Source: Polytrichum commune (lineage: Eukaryota; Streptophyta; Polytrichopsida; Polytrichales; Polytrichaceae). From it: a DNA stretch of 60,000 nucleotides. The notes beneath the pieces are model-generated. The model searched no databases and was not told where the DNA came from. It saw only the letters and a program-made list of their open reading frames with translations. The position numbers and the translations under genes are program-made. Below, one piece after another: positions 23,400 through 34,993 of this stretch. Every line of letters begins with the position of its first letter. Positions within the stretch are counted from its first letter, which is position 1. The stretch spans positions 25,794,001 through 25,854,000 of the forward strand of contig OX485806.1 of assembly GCA_950295325.1 (NCBI GenBank), in the 5' to 3' direction.

Positions 23400-25080
23400 A
23401 AGACTCTTCTGAAATGCTGTAGTGTCAGATTCTGAAGTGGCCCAGAAAGATTTCTCGGAGAAAATGGTGCCAGTCTGTTGTCGTTCGAAGAGGCTTTGAA
23501 ACAGAGGCCATGACCAATGAGTCCAAGATGGCCATAGCCATGGCCATTGCAAAGAAAGGAAAGAAAGCCCAAGAGCGTCTCCAACAATCACTGTAAAATT
23601 ATTCTCCCAATAAAATAAAGGTCTTCCTGGTTTTCTTTTGTCCCACACAGTTGGAATTTTTCTAAGTGTTATCCAAATCTTTAAGACGCAACTTTCTAAG
23701 TTAAACCCTTCAGCACCCAATACTCAAAATCGAGTGACTGAGGACTTTAGAGGGTTGTCTTTCTCTCTTTCATGAAAATAACTAGTGGTCAATGGAGATT
23801 TAAGATATATATATATATATATATATATGCATATGGACTTTATGAGTGGGATGAGTATGTAACATCAACCCCAAAAACTTTGAAAGTTGATTTTTGAGAG
23901 AATCGTTTTCCAGTTAGCGTAGGAGTTGTCCTAACAGGAAGGAAGGCAACCCTTCTCTAATTTCGTTTTCCTCGTGCCAATCAGAGGGGCATCGTGCTAT
24001 TTGGGATGGAAGCCATGGTCTTTGTTCATAATTAGAGCATAACATAGCATTGAGAGAAGAGAACACCATTTCTCTGTGGTAGAGTTTATATCACAAGGTG
24101 ATTGCATGCAAATCACGGTGGGAAATGTAAGATTGCAATGATAATCGGGTGATTGATAATTAACTAAGAGATAACACATTCACGGGGCATGGCCAATGCA
24201 CCCTAGAAGGCAATAGCTACAATGCGTAAGGGTAAGGAAGGCAATCTTTTCCTAATCACTTCTCCCTCATCATGTCATTTAGAGGAATCCATTTTGTGAT
24301 CGAGTTATGATCTTTGTTTGTAAAAGAGGGCATAACATCATAGCATCGAGAGAAGAGAACACCCTTTCTAAACAATAAATTCACACAAAAAATGACAAAA
24401 GTAAATTATTGTATAAAATTTTATATTAAGAAATGTAGGAGATTTTGAATCGTGATAATTGGGTATTGAATGATCAATTTTAAAAATATATATTTCTTGT
24501 GGTGGTGGTGGCGGTGTAGTGGACCTTGTCCAAGGCTTGTATTGTTGGCCAAGGCTTCGAAGTAGAGGCCATAGCCATTGTGAAGAGAGCCTAAGGGGGA
24601 TGGAAGGCAACCCTTTCCACTTACTCCTCCCCCAAGCCAAGGGGGTCACTTTTGGAATTGATGGCACGATCTTTGTTTGCAAAGAGGTAATAACATGGTA
24701 GAGTTTCGAGAACATAAGACCGTTAATGAATAATAATATTTATACAAAAGGTGGAAAGATGATTGTATAGTACTTGAGGGTAGAAGTAAAAAAACATTGT
24801 GATGACAAGTGGGTAATCAACACGTAATTAAAGAGTTGTTTTTCTTGTGACAGTGGTGGACCTTGTATGAGACTAGTGGTGTAGGATGAGACTTTGAAAC
24901 AATGACCATAGCCAATGCGTCCCTTATGGTCATAGCCATGGCCATTTTGAAAAACAATTAAGAGCAAAGAAGACAACACTCTTCACTTACTTCCCCCTCA
25001 AGCCATATGGAGATCCCCAATTTGGAATAGATGCCATGAATCGTTGTTCGGAAAGAATAGAAAAGAAAATCATAACATGA
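23400..25080. repeat. Decayed tandem array of about 350-bp units
   Basis: A block recurs around 23930, 24230, 24595 and 24955: GGAAGGCAACC, then CTTCTCCCTCA-like, then ATGATCTTTGTTTG, then GAGAGAAGAGAACACC. A companion block around 23520, 24560 and 24900 carries GCCATAGCCATGGCCAT-type motifs. Read on the minus strand, the companion opens as MAMAMAI..SLVMASVSKP at 23.5 kb, MAMASTSKPWP at 24.56 kb and MAMAMTIRDALAMVIVSK at 24.9 kb, as if a 5' exon had been copied and decayed. It abuts the start of the LRR-SAPS gene and may be part of its old promoter or first exon. Confidence 0.55.
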
Positions 25081-25099
25081 ATGAGTAATCATGTGTTTT

Positions 25100-26100
25100 T
25101 ACCTTAATTAGCCAAGCCTATCTGATGCAACATTTTCAATGAAATACAATCCATGCATTAAGAAAGAACATCCTCTCAATTGGTTAATAATGACAAATCA
25201 TGAAGATCGTCATTTCAAAGTTTAAAATTTGGAGTTAGAATGCAAATTGTATAAGAGTTCATATTGAATATCGTTTTTCTATTCAATTTACCATGCAAGT
25301 TTTTTTTGCATCAAACAAATGCTATCTTCAATTACTAATCCTCGACTTAGGTTTGTCGGAATCCAAAATTTGACATGTAGATTGTCACTTTTGTGCCCTT
25401 GAAAAATGGTAAAATATTGTGCCATTTATACCTCCACCCATATAGTTGACACTTCTTTGCAAGTATATTAAGACTTGAACAAATTCTTATGAAGAAAAAA
25501 AAATATAGACTTTCATTTTGCTCCCATGCATATAAACCAGGCCTCATAAAATTAGGCATTTGCATAAATTAAATATATTAGCTTAATTAATGTGTGTCGT
25601 GCCCCTAGGGTGCCTAAATTAGGCATTATTCTAGAAATTATTAGAAAGTGCTCGTAATTGGACAACTGGAATGTGTTTCATATGGCATTGTGTGTGGTGT
25701 ACTTTATTGTGTTGACAACGAGAAGGCTCTGATTAGCGAAGATGATTGTCATGAGCACGAACTGCACAAACTCGTCATTGAGAAACAACCTGGGTGTTTT
25801 TGAATTCTTCTTCTTTATTTATGCACGTTGCTCTAATTATTTTATGTGTTTTATGCATCTATTTATAGACATGCTAATTTAATGAGGCTTGATATAAATG
25901 CATTGTCCTTAAAGTTATTACAATCTTGTGTAGACCCCAATGACAATGCATGACAACTTTAGCCAATCTTTAGGAGCATGAAGGCAAAATGTTCGCTTCA
26001 TTATAGTTAACTAAATAGTTTCATGACCACACTAATAGTTAATTCAAGTTCTAACCTAACTATGTAAATTATTTTAAATGAACTTATCCTCTGATAAACT
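25100..26100. other. Gene-free AT-rich stretch
   Basis: Only short open frames without motifs are present. The minus frame at 25347-25565 is low complexity and unsupported. No repeat ends or RNA genes were seen. Confidence 0.4.
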
Positions 26101-26478
26101 ACACTAAATATGATATTTAGTGTCATATGGTATTTTATGTCACTATGACTACTTTTCGGATAACACTTCTTATGAACAAGTGAACAAATATTGTCATGGA
26201 TGATGGATGAGTTCGTTCATTGGCCAAAACCCTAGCTTGTTATGTCAATAGCTTGTGATGACATATTGTCATGGACGATTGAAATTTGGATGAAAACCCC
26301 ACTTGGTAAGTGATAGTAATTGCAACAATGTAAATCTACAATCCCCCCAAAAAAATTACAAGGAATGACAAAGAATGTTGGGTGAAAATTTAGTGTTCGT
26401 AACACTACACTACGGTTTACAATTAGTATTGAGCAAGACAATTAGAATTGGTGACACTAAATGTCTGATTTAGTGTTG
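26101..26478 (+). mobile_element. CACTA-ended MITE family C1, copy 4
   Basis: It begins ACACTAAATATGATATTTAG and ends ACACTAAATGTCTGATTTAG, with TGTCATATGGTATTTTATGT, TATTGTCATGGATGATGGAT, GAAATTTGGATGAAAA and ATTGAGCAAGACAATTAGAA inside. It is full length, in plus orientation, and lies about 50 bp from the left end of the Harbinger element. Confidence 0.7.
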
Positions 26479-26895
26479 TAGCTAGAGAGGTAGAAAACGA
26501 AGTTGTTTATGTTATGCCATCCTAACTAAGGGCCGCTTCACACTATAGTTGAAGGTCGAGAGACCGTCGATTTCCACCAATTAGATTGCAAGAAACCAAG
26601 AATTCAACCTCTCAACCCTTCACACTAGAGGCCAAAGTCCAAAGGCCGTCACAATTTAGAATGCCTACATGGCGGTACTTTTTGACCAAGGCGATGGACT
26701 CTCGAAAGAAGTTTGGATCGAATAGGAATGGAAACCCAAACTATGGTCGAGAGGCCATCGATTTTTTTCCATATAAAAATCAAACATTGACAAGATCTTG
26801 GCCGTTAGATTGGAGGGTTTATTTTGGACAAAGAATAAAGTGGGATGCTCCTTCTTCCTTAGGTATGGGTCTAGACTTTGGGCTTGGCCCTTGAA

Positions 26896-27183
26896 GGCTT
26901 CACACTATGCCCAACCGAAGGCTCCACTTCTTATATTTTATTGGCTATTTTCAGCCCATTTCGTTGGATTCTCAACAAAGTTTAGCCATTCAATCCCACG
27001 GCCTCTCAACTTGGACGGCCATAGTGTGAAGTCGCCCCAAGGGCCGGTTCACACTATGCCGAAGTCGAGAGGAGAAGTGTCATTTTTCTGGACCAAACTA
27101 TGTCGAGAGGAGAAACCTTTGGGCTGAAAAAGTAAATTAAAATAATCCACTTAAAGCCTTTGGCCGGTCATAGTGTGAAGCCC
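26896..27183. mobile_element. Two adjacent mini-inverted elements with Harbinger termini
   Basis: Unit 1 (26896-27040) starts GGCTTCACACTATGCCC and ends GGCCATAGTGTGAAGTCGCC. Unit 2 (27042-27183) starts GGGCCGGTTCACACTATGCC and ends GGTCATAGTGTGAAGCCCC. Each is about 140 bp, fold-back, and shares the TTCACACTAT core with the 6-kb element around them. The left end of unit 2 matches the right end of the large element better (GGGCCGGTTCACACTATG exactly) than the large element's own left end does. Confidence 0.6.
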
Positions 27184-27497
27184 CAAAGGACGAGTCCAAA
27201 GACCAAACCCCATACCATTTGCAAAAATCTGAAATCATTACTTGGTACATGAATGGAGGAATTTTTTGAAATTTTCCTCTCTCACTCTTTAACCATGGAT
27301 TCTAGAAGGGAACATATCCTTGTTATCCTTTCGGTCTTTATGGTTATGAAGTATGTTATTGTGGGCATTTTGGCGTTGCAAAAACTTATAATTTTCAACA
27401 AAATGTCCAAATGATGATGATGGCGGTATTTATTACACAAAGGCGGAGGGTGGATTTTGGAAGGTCTTGTTGGCGTTTTTAGAGATATGGAGGGTTT

Positions 27498-28518
27498 TTG
27501 GAGCAAACACTTATGGGATCATTTCCGGAGAGGGAATCTAAGCATCGAATGAAGGTGAGTAAATTTACGTTCAAATACTTATGTACTCTTTTGGGGCCTA
27601 TTTTGAAGAAAAAAAATTCACATCTCAGAGAGAATATTAGTGTTGAATGTAGAGTTGCGGTAACTTTGTATCGATTAGCAACTGGGAATTCATTAAGAAT
27701 GATTGGAGATGTATACGGCATAAGGTTGAGTACAACTTCAAAATTTGTGAGAGAATGTTGTGAGGCTATTTTAATTCAGCTACGACCATTGGTTTTTCCA
27801 AAACCAACACTTGCGAGGATAAAAGAGATAGCTTCTGGATTTGAGGCATTGCATGATATTCCTTTCATATTAGGGGCAATAGATGGCAGCCATATACCCA
27901 TTCTAGCACCCTCCCATGATCCAATAGCATATTACAATAGAAAAATATTTTATTCATGTTTGCTTCAAGGAGTTGTAGATGCGGATTGTAAATTTTGGGG
28001 ACTATGATTTTGGATGGGCCGGGAGGATACATGATTGGGCATTGTTTCAGAAATATGAAATTGGGAAGAAAACTATGAGAGGTTCGTTTGCACCATTCAA
28101 GTTTGTTGGAGACACAACTTATCCAATGCGGCTTTGGTTTTATTCACCTTTTAAGGGAGAAAGGGACGGTTTACCTAGAAGGAAAGCCCATTGGAATTTT
28201 ATCCAATCAAACATCCGTATGGCCGTGGAAATGGCATTCGGTATTCTCAAAGGAAGATGACGGATTTTACTGAAGATAATTAATATGCGGCTCCGGAATG
28301 TACCGGATATTGTTACTACAACCCTTTGTCTACACAATTTGTATATAATTCACAATGATGAATTTAATATGAAATGGGCGGTAGATGCAGAGAAGGATTT
28401 GCAAGAGGAGGCTAATAGGTCTTTAGGAAATTTACAAAATATTGACATATTTAAGGCCCTTGAAGCATTTTTGAGGGAAATGAGAAAATTACAGAAGATA
28501 AATTCCGAAGCCGAGTAG
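27498..28518 (+). pseudogene. HARBI1-type DDE transposase, frameshifted and interrupted
   Basis: Three open segments in sequence make one transposase of the DDE_Tnp_4 (HARBI1) family. Segment 1 (27498-28007) has VAVTLYRLATGNSLRMIGDV, the family's helix region, and ILGAIDGSHIPI with the first catalytic Asp. Segment 2 (to about 28260) has WAGRIHDWALF with the second Asp and VGDTTYPMRLW. It ends RMAVEMAFGILKGR, holding the third acidic residue. Segment 3 (to 28518) has LHNLYIIHNDEF. A frameshift near 28000 separates segments 1 and 2, and a TGA at 28258-28260 stands where the family has Trp (KGRW). Segment 1 has no in-frame ATG nearby. It is therefore dead. The source element is related to the MITEs around it. 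Confidence 0.85.
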
Positions 28519-29826
28519 ACACCATTCATTGAAATGGAGGAAGAGGAAGAAGTAGAAGGTGGATATGATGAAGGCGAAGAAACAAAGGTCGAGCGTCAAA
28601 AAAATATGAAGTAAATGTTGGCTAAAGCAACCCGTGTGCATTTACTATTAGCAAAGAGTTTTTACAAGGCTTATTTAATCCAAAAATCAACTCTTCAATT
28701 TGAGGGCTGCAACTATAATACTTCTAGTTATGAATCAGAATATTAATTTGAACTAGAGTTTGTTAATGAGGCGGTCAAATTGGTGATCTATCCTCTCTAG
28801 TAGTTTATTTGTTCTTTCAAAATTATTCATTAATCCAATGCTAGTTGCAGCCATTTTTTTCAAAAATTTCAATTGATCTTTCCTAAAAATTATTCTTTGT
28901 CTTTGATATTGATGGAGGGATGGATATTGGGGCACTTTCTACCTCCGGAGAAGAATTGGTTGGAAAATCTGCACTATCATTTGTTGTAGCTGATACGTGC
29001 TTGAAAATTTGACCGGCTTGATGGTACCATTGATCTAGAGCGTCGTAAAATTACTCTTTTGCCAGTTGTTGTCTAAAATACCGTTGGCAAGTTTGTCTTC
29101 TTTGTAAGAACCAAAAATTTGATTAAACTTCTTACGGCACGCTGTCGTACAAGAAATGGTTTAATATATAAATATAGTGTGAAATGGTTTGAAATGGTTT
29201 GAAAGTAGGGTTTAAAGTAAAAATAAATAAAAATAAGAAAAATAAAATTATAAATAAAAGGGAAGGGACAAATCAGAAGAATGAAGGGAGAAGAGAAATA
29301 GCCGTGGTTATAACCACAAAACTTGGAGTCTATGCTTCTTCTCACATGCTCAGGGGGTAGGTGGCGCCAACTGGTAGTTACTTGCCTAGTTTTCATCAGC
29401 AGTGCCAAGTCACATGGCCATTCGTCCGCTCATACAGGTACAAAGGATTTCGAACCCGGACCAGTAATATGGCGCTTGAAGCACATTAATAGTTGGACTT
29501 TCGCGGCTTGGCGTTGTTCAGAGCATACTGAAGGGATTTATATCCTCATCCATTGTTTATACATTATTTATTTTATATTTATTTGAATGGATTTAATTGG
29601 AAGAAATAATCACATCTTTTAGGAAAACTTCAAAATGATGTTTTTTTACTAGAAGATAATTATGTTATAAGAAGAAAGAGCATTTTAGAGCTTCACCAGT
29701 TTGATGTAGTTGTTTTGATTTTTTGAACATGTCGAATTGGAGAGTTTTTTCTGAGTCTCAAGATGAAGAACTTCAACCAGAGTTTGAGCTAGATTTTTTC
29801 TATCTTAACTGCCGCATCGTACTTTT

Positions 29827-30177
29827 GTGTCACTTAGTCATGCACCACTACATGAGCGTCCACAAAAAGAAGTTGGGCCTTCTCAGCCGTTAAAACAACC
29901 TCGTATGAAGCAGTGGTGGCACAACAACCTTAAACAAGATGCTCGTGCATTGGTGATTTTGTTGCAGGTTAAGTGTATTGAACCTAACTTTCGAGATATA
30001 ATGTTTGGAGGAATTTTTGAAGGCTTAAATGATGATCAATATTCTTGTTGTCTTAGGCCTGTCAAAGGAAGTTGCTGCCATCAATGTTCGCTAGAAGGTC
30101 CAGTTAATCCATTGACTAAGGCTGATCGTGCAGACTACGTTGCATTTATTCTTCGACGCATCTTCAAGTTCTTGTAG
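29827..30177 (+). other. Unrecognised open segment inside the Harbinger element
   Basis: A GTG-started open frame of 116 codons with protein-like composition: a basic stretch LKQPRMKQWWHNNLKQDAR, a Cys pair SCCHQCSLEG, and a C-terminus DYVAFILRRIFKFL. I do not recognise it. It lies between the transposase and the Myb-like gene, so it may be captured host sequence, part of a nested element, or chance. No splice partners were found. Confidence 0.3.
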
Positions 30178-31454
30178 TTGGAATAAAATTCCTCTTGGAA
30201 TTCTTTTCAACATCTTTTAGACATATATTTGATATTATACGTTTAGTTTTTAATGTTTTCAAACTTTATCTTGTGTGTTTGAAGTTTGGTAAATGAAAGG
30301 TAAAAACAATTGACCATTTTGATAGACTTTTCATGCCTTATGACTAAGATAAAAGATAGATAAGGATGAATAAGCTAAAGGGAGTTAGCCAATGACTAAT
30401 TGAAGTCCATGTGACATAGATATAGGTTAGTGTTGATTTTGGGAGAAGGCTAAGGGATCGGACCCCCTTTCTCCTCAAAGGGTTTTTTTTTTTTTAATTT
30501 GAAGGTGTGTGGTGTATGAAGAACGAGAGCTCAGTTGGTACTGAGATTTTTTCTATGAGATTTTAGGAGTTTGTACATCTTGTTGGTGTGGTTCCGAAAT
30601 GATATAGTACGCTCTATTTGAACTTTGTGTATGATTTTTATGAATGTTAGAGTGGAACAACGTGTGTTGTGAATAAAATTAGAAGACCGAGACTTTAAAA
30701 GCTTGTAGAAACTTATTTATAATATTTTTGTTTATGAGATTTGAGCAAGTGAAATGTTATTGTATTAGTTCTTTATGGAGCTTTATAATTCTTGATTTAG
30801 AGTGTTGAAGAGAGAGTTATGTTTTTTAAGATGAGAGAGTGTTGAGCAGCCAATTAGATTCAAGAATGAAAGTGTGTAACAACTTCAACAGAGTATAAAA
30901 AACGTTTTATATAGATTCTGAAGATGAATTTTGGAGAGGACATATGTGATGTTGTTTGTTTTTTAGAAAGCTATCATTTGGCGTTGGCAAAGATTATATG
31001 AAGTCAAAACGCCCTGTGAAATGAAAAGAAGTGCAGTTGATACTGAATTTGAAAGTATGACCTTTGAGGAGCTATGGACCTTGGACAGTACCTTACTAAC
31101 TTTTAATCTCTCTTATATTTTGTTAGGGACTTTGATAGCTTTCCAAAATGCTAAAGTATTTCTTATTTGAAGTATTTATGCTAACTTGGTGGTTATTTAA
31201 AGTTTGATTATAACTTTAGAGAGAGATCCGAGATTTTGAAGGTATGTACAAGACTTATATGAATTTGTATACATGATGTATTCAAGGATGAATACTTCTT
31301 ACATTATCTTTGCCTCCCATATCTTAAGCCAAAACTAATTGCAGCCAAAAATCTAGTATTTTCCCAAAGCAAAGATTTCTCTACCCGACAACGTTTGGAC
31401 TGTTCGGTTGCAGCAAGTGTAGGGAAGGATACTTATGGATTGGGAGGTATGTAA

Positions 31455-31640
31455 AGGGAGGTGGTGGCCATGCGATCACCAAGTGGGTTGGTGGGAAAAA
31501 GGCTCCCGGTCGTAAGAGAAGAGTACAAGGATCGAATCCCAATTGCGACATTTGCACGAATCCCTATGGGGGGAAAGGGGGGCCTGGGCCGGGACACATG
31601 TGCGAAGGCGAAGGCCTTTAGGCCTCCATATAGGCCTCAC
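31455..31640 (+). mobile_element. Possible tRNA-derived SINE fragment
   Basis: An A-box-like ACCAAGTGGGTTGGTGG is followed about 45 bp later by a good B-box-like GGATCGAATCCC, the spacing of a tRNA promoter. No clean 3' tail or target duplication is visible. A second B-box-like match on the minus strand lies at about 29447-29462 (GGTTCGAAATCC read in reverse). Weak but worth noting. Confidence 0.35.
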
Positions 31641-31693
31641 AAATCCTCAAAATCTGAAATTTTATTTGCAAAAGAATCTAGTTCGGTTTAGGG

Positions 31694-31957
31694 TTACTTA
31701 CCTTGTTTTTTGCTGTTCCTTTCAAACTCGGGTTCCCCCTTAAAAGCAATGAGTTGATATACCTCGGAATCTAGCCAATTCCGGTTTCCTTCCTCTCCTT
31801 CAACCTTTACTTCAACTTGTGTAGGTTTCTTTTTTGGGGCAACCTTCTTCTTTGGAGCAACTCTTTTATTTGAAGTTCCTATTATCTTACAATCCTTCTC
31901 TTCTTCAACACTTCTCTCATCAACTCTCTCAACCCTCTCAACTTCCACTTCTTTCAT
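31694..31957 (-). CDS. Myb/SANT-like ORF2 fragment of the Harbinger element
   Basis: An 87-residue open frame ends NWLDSEVYQLIAFKGEPEFE, which resembles the first helix of the Myb/trihelix (SANT) domain found in the second gene of PIF/Harbinger elements, where it helps transposase reach the nucleus and bind the ends. Before it lies an acidic and lysine-rich stretch (EVERVERVDERS; APKKKVAPKKK). It is on the strand opposite to the transposase, inside the same element. The rest of the domain is missing or in another exon; the frame stops after KKQGK. Identification rests on position plus the short motif. Confidence 0.5.
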   Translation of the reverse strand: MKEVEVERVERVDERSVEEEKDCKIIGTSNKRVAPKKKVAPKKKPTQVEVKVEGEEGNRNWLDSEVYQLIAFKGEPEFERNSKKQGK

Positions 31958-32825
31958 TCTTTCCTCTCTAGTAGGTGTTGAATATGGCTAAAATGCACCA
32001 AAAGAGTTTACACTCAAAAAATTCTCTAACCCCATCCACCTCTCTTGACTAAAGAACTCTACATCTTGAGAAAATTACTCCATGAAAAAAAAATTGCGAA
32101 AAAAAATTGAAGCAAACCAACAAAAACAACGGCAAAAACAAATGAACCAAAAACAAGGGCACAAGAGAAAGAGGGCGAGAAAAGAGAGACGACCTACTTT
32201 ATCCCTTGAAAAAATCTTCCTTTTCCATCTAACGGTCCAGATTTTGTCAGATTTTGAATATTTTAATGAAAAAAAATCGGCCTCTCGATAGAAGTTTGGG
32301 TCAAGCATTTTGCTTGATCCAAACTTTGCTCGAGAGGCCGAACTCTTGGCGCCATAACTTCCTAAAAGTGTTGCCACCTAGGCTCTTTTGGAGGCGACGT
32401 CCTTTGGACTTTGGCCTCTCGTGTGAAGGCTGAGAGGACGGACTTTGGACATTTCTGCATTTTCATTGGTCCAAACGCTTCTCCTCTCGAAGTTTGGCCA
32501 TAGTGTGAACCGGCCCTTAAGTCCAACATGACGTCGAAAATTGTAGATGACTATAATATAATTTCTAACTAATAGTGTGGCGAAAGGCCAAGGATATCCC
32601 CAACACACACACACACAAAGCTTTGATTTTACCCATTTTCCCATGGTGTTTTGGAGGTTTGGTTGGAAATCTAGCAATTGAGGTAGCAATTATTTAAGGT
32701 TTAGAGTTTCATAGTCCAATAAAGTTCGACTCACATGACAAAGTCTTAGCCAAAAGACAAGATTGTTTATGTTATTATTTAGTAAGTAAGTAATTTCGAT
32801 AGAGTTTTCCGTAGCATTCCTTAAA

Positions 32826-33240
32826 TGTTTGTTTACAAATAGGTTGAAAGAAAACATGGGGAAAAAAATGAAAGTGTTAGAAGACGATGAAAAAAAAATA
32901 ATGATTCTCCAAGAAATGTTGAGAGAAGAAGAAAACAACACTCTGGTTTTTGGAGAGATCAAGTTCCGTCTCTTCTTATTATTTGAACTTGTCTCATTCG
33001 TGAAGATGATGATGTGTGGTACACCTTGACTCGGGAGCTATATGCCATATGATTTCTCATAGAGAGTGGTCTCTTGACTACACTCCTTGTTATAGTGGAA
33101 AATTTGTCTTGGTGGGTGATGACCACAAATGTGAAATTCAAGGAGTGAGAGCCATTCTTATAATTCTCAATAATGGTGAGGATAAAATGATCAAAAAATT
33201 TGTTGCCTTGAATCTCATACGGTATATACAATGCTAATTG
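32826..33240 (+). pseudogene. Ty1/Copia retrotransposon fragment (gag-protease region)
   Basis: The segment at 33016-33237 reads VHLDSGAICHMISHREWSLD, then VGDDHKCEIQGV, which is the Copia aspartic protease start (DSGA followed by HM..H.) and the downstream GDD..C.I.G motif. An open stretch at 32829-33029 may be the end of gag. No zinc knuckle, integrase or reverse transcriptase follows. It lies 300-700 bp outside the right end of the Harbinger element. It is a dead fragment with no LTRs in view. Confidence 0.7.
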
Positions 33241-34684
33241 GGGCTAGCTTTGCCCATTGGTCTCCAAATCCATTCTTTTTGGGATCACTTCAAGGAGAAA
33301 AAAGGATGGTGGACACAAACATACACTTAACATTTTAGGGCTTGGATTGAAAAAATGAATTGTAACATCAAGTGTTTGAAATTTCTTCTAAGTTGGTTTA
33401 ATTCATCCAATGGATATTGTACACACATAATGGTGGGACCCACCTACATATCTTCAATTACACTTTTTGCAGTATTTTAAGGGTTGGGTTGAAAGATTGT
33501 ATGTGAATCGTAACATCAAAGCTTTAGGGTTCCGTCTTTGTTAAGTTAGTTAAGTTATGCATGCCTTCTGATTTAATATCCATAACACACCTCAAACCAT
33601 CGGAATGTCCTTGATGTAAAACGAGAGTGGATTTGGGTGACAAGTGGGATGATTCCGGGAGAATTTGGGGGTTAGTTTTAAGTGGAAGTGCGATTGGATT
33701 GGGGCAAGTGTCAAAACATAGCTAGAAGTGTATTATTTATATATACTCATTAAGGTCCCACATGCAAAAGTTTTGAGGATCATTTCTATTTATTGGGTGG
33801 AGTGTTCGTTTCAATGTGGGGGCAGCTTGGGCAAAAGCTGGGGGTGGTTTTGGGAGAAAGTGGAGTTGATCTAATTGAAAACAAGAACAATTTTAGACGA
33901 GTATCATGACATGTGCGATGGGACCAATGGGGATTTGGGACCGATTTACTGTAGGAAGCCAGGGATAAATGACTTCAAAAAATTGTAGTATATTTGTACG
34001 ATGTGCAATGATTTCCATATTCATTTTATTTTTGTTTCTACTTTGTCTTATCCACTTTGCATCCCAATGAACCAAATGCACTCCAAAAATAGGCTATATC
34101 GCTTCAAATGTTGGTTTAGGGGTTGAGTTTCCATCAATGTTCAAGATTGAAGTCTTCAATACCCTTCAAACGCAATTTGGCCCTTCAAAATACACCTCTC
34201 TCAAAACTACCCTTCAAAATGCAACCCTAAATTGAAAATGAAGACGTCACTTGAAGTCCTCAGTATAATATGCCCATCACAAGAACCAACAAGCGAAGGG
34301 CATTATCACCACAAGAAGTAGAGTTAGATAGTTGATTCTTAATTCTTCACATTGTACTGGAAACATGTACCCATATAATTTATGCACAAGTTTAATATGA
34401 GTTTTGTATTTCATTTCTATGTTCTTGAATTAACGTCTTGGGTTTGAATCAACATTTCAACTGAAGGGCTTAAATTTGAGAACCCTTTAAAATGAAACTC
34501 ATATGAGGGTTTTAATCTTAAACACTGGTTTCCATACAAGTCGCTCGCCCACCAGATTCTAGTGGAAATGTAGATGCCACCAGGTACCACCTAGACGGCG
34601 GGACCCGCATACACCTTTATTTTGACCCTTTTCCTTTGCGGTATTTCAGGAGTTGGGTTGGAAAGAGTGATTGACAGAGTGATT
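33241..34684. other. Gene-free stretch upstream of the exonuclease gene
   Basis: It holds AT-rich sequence, two short related direct repeats (GGGTTGGATTGAAA.. near 33340 and GGGTTGGGTTGAAAG near 33480), and at 34530-34600 a half copy of the 3860-3982 MITE (GTTTCCAT, CCACCAGATTCTAGTGGAAA). No gene is seen. Confidence 0.45.
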
Positions 34685-34715
34685 GGTTTAGGGTTTAGGG
34701 TTTTAGGGTTCAGGG
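34685..34715 (+). promoter_or_regulatory. Telo-box run upstream of the SDN5/REXO5-like gene
   Basis: GGTTTAGGGTTTAGGGTTTT and a further AGGGTT lie about 280-310 bp upstream of the ATG at 34994. The motif is the plant telomere unit and the telo-box of ribosome-biogenesis genes. It could be regulatory or an interstitial telomeric scrap; position and the parallel at NOB1 favour the former. Confidence 0.55.
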
Positions 34716-34993
34716 ATTCGGTGTTCGAGGTCTGCACCATGGAGATTGTGTTTCTGAACCCTGTTCGAGATGACACGCAAGTGCTGCTGCTCCCTTGCCG
34801 CATAGGAGCCATTTTGCTAATTGACTTCGTGCCGCGTAGAACAAATTCTGCTGATTGATCCCTTTGCTGCACTGGAGAAATTCGGCTAGTTGGTCTCTTC
34901 TTGGTGGTCATTGCCGAGAATTGTTTTCGGTTATGGATCGAGGGTAAGGGAAGAAGAGTACATGCACCAATTTGTGAATTTGAATTCGACACT

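Larger units (their letters stand above)
26530..32516 (+). mobile_element. PIF/Harbinger DNA transposon (degenerate, about 6 kb)
   Basis: The left end is GGGCCGCTTCACACTAT and the right end is ATAGTGTGAACCGGCCC. Similarity continues inward for roughly 300 bp as inverted repeats (GAGAGGCCAAAGTCCAAAGG; GTTTGGATC; GACAAAATCTGG-like, CCGTTAGAT). The left flank is TAA and the right flank TTAA, consistent with a TAA/TTA target site though off by one base. The element holds the two genes expected of the superfamily: a DDE transposase (plus strand, broken) and a Myb/SANT-like ORF2 (minus strand). Two small elements with the same termini lie inside its left arm. It no longer codes for an active transposase. 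Confidence 0.8.

Noticed and set aside
34685-34715. Chromosome end or telomere array
   Set aside because: Only about four TTTAGGG-like units, within a promoter region flanked by unique sequence.
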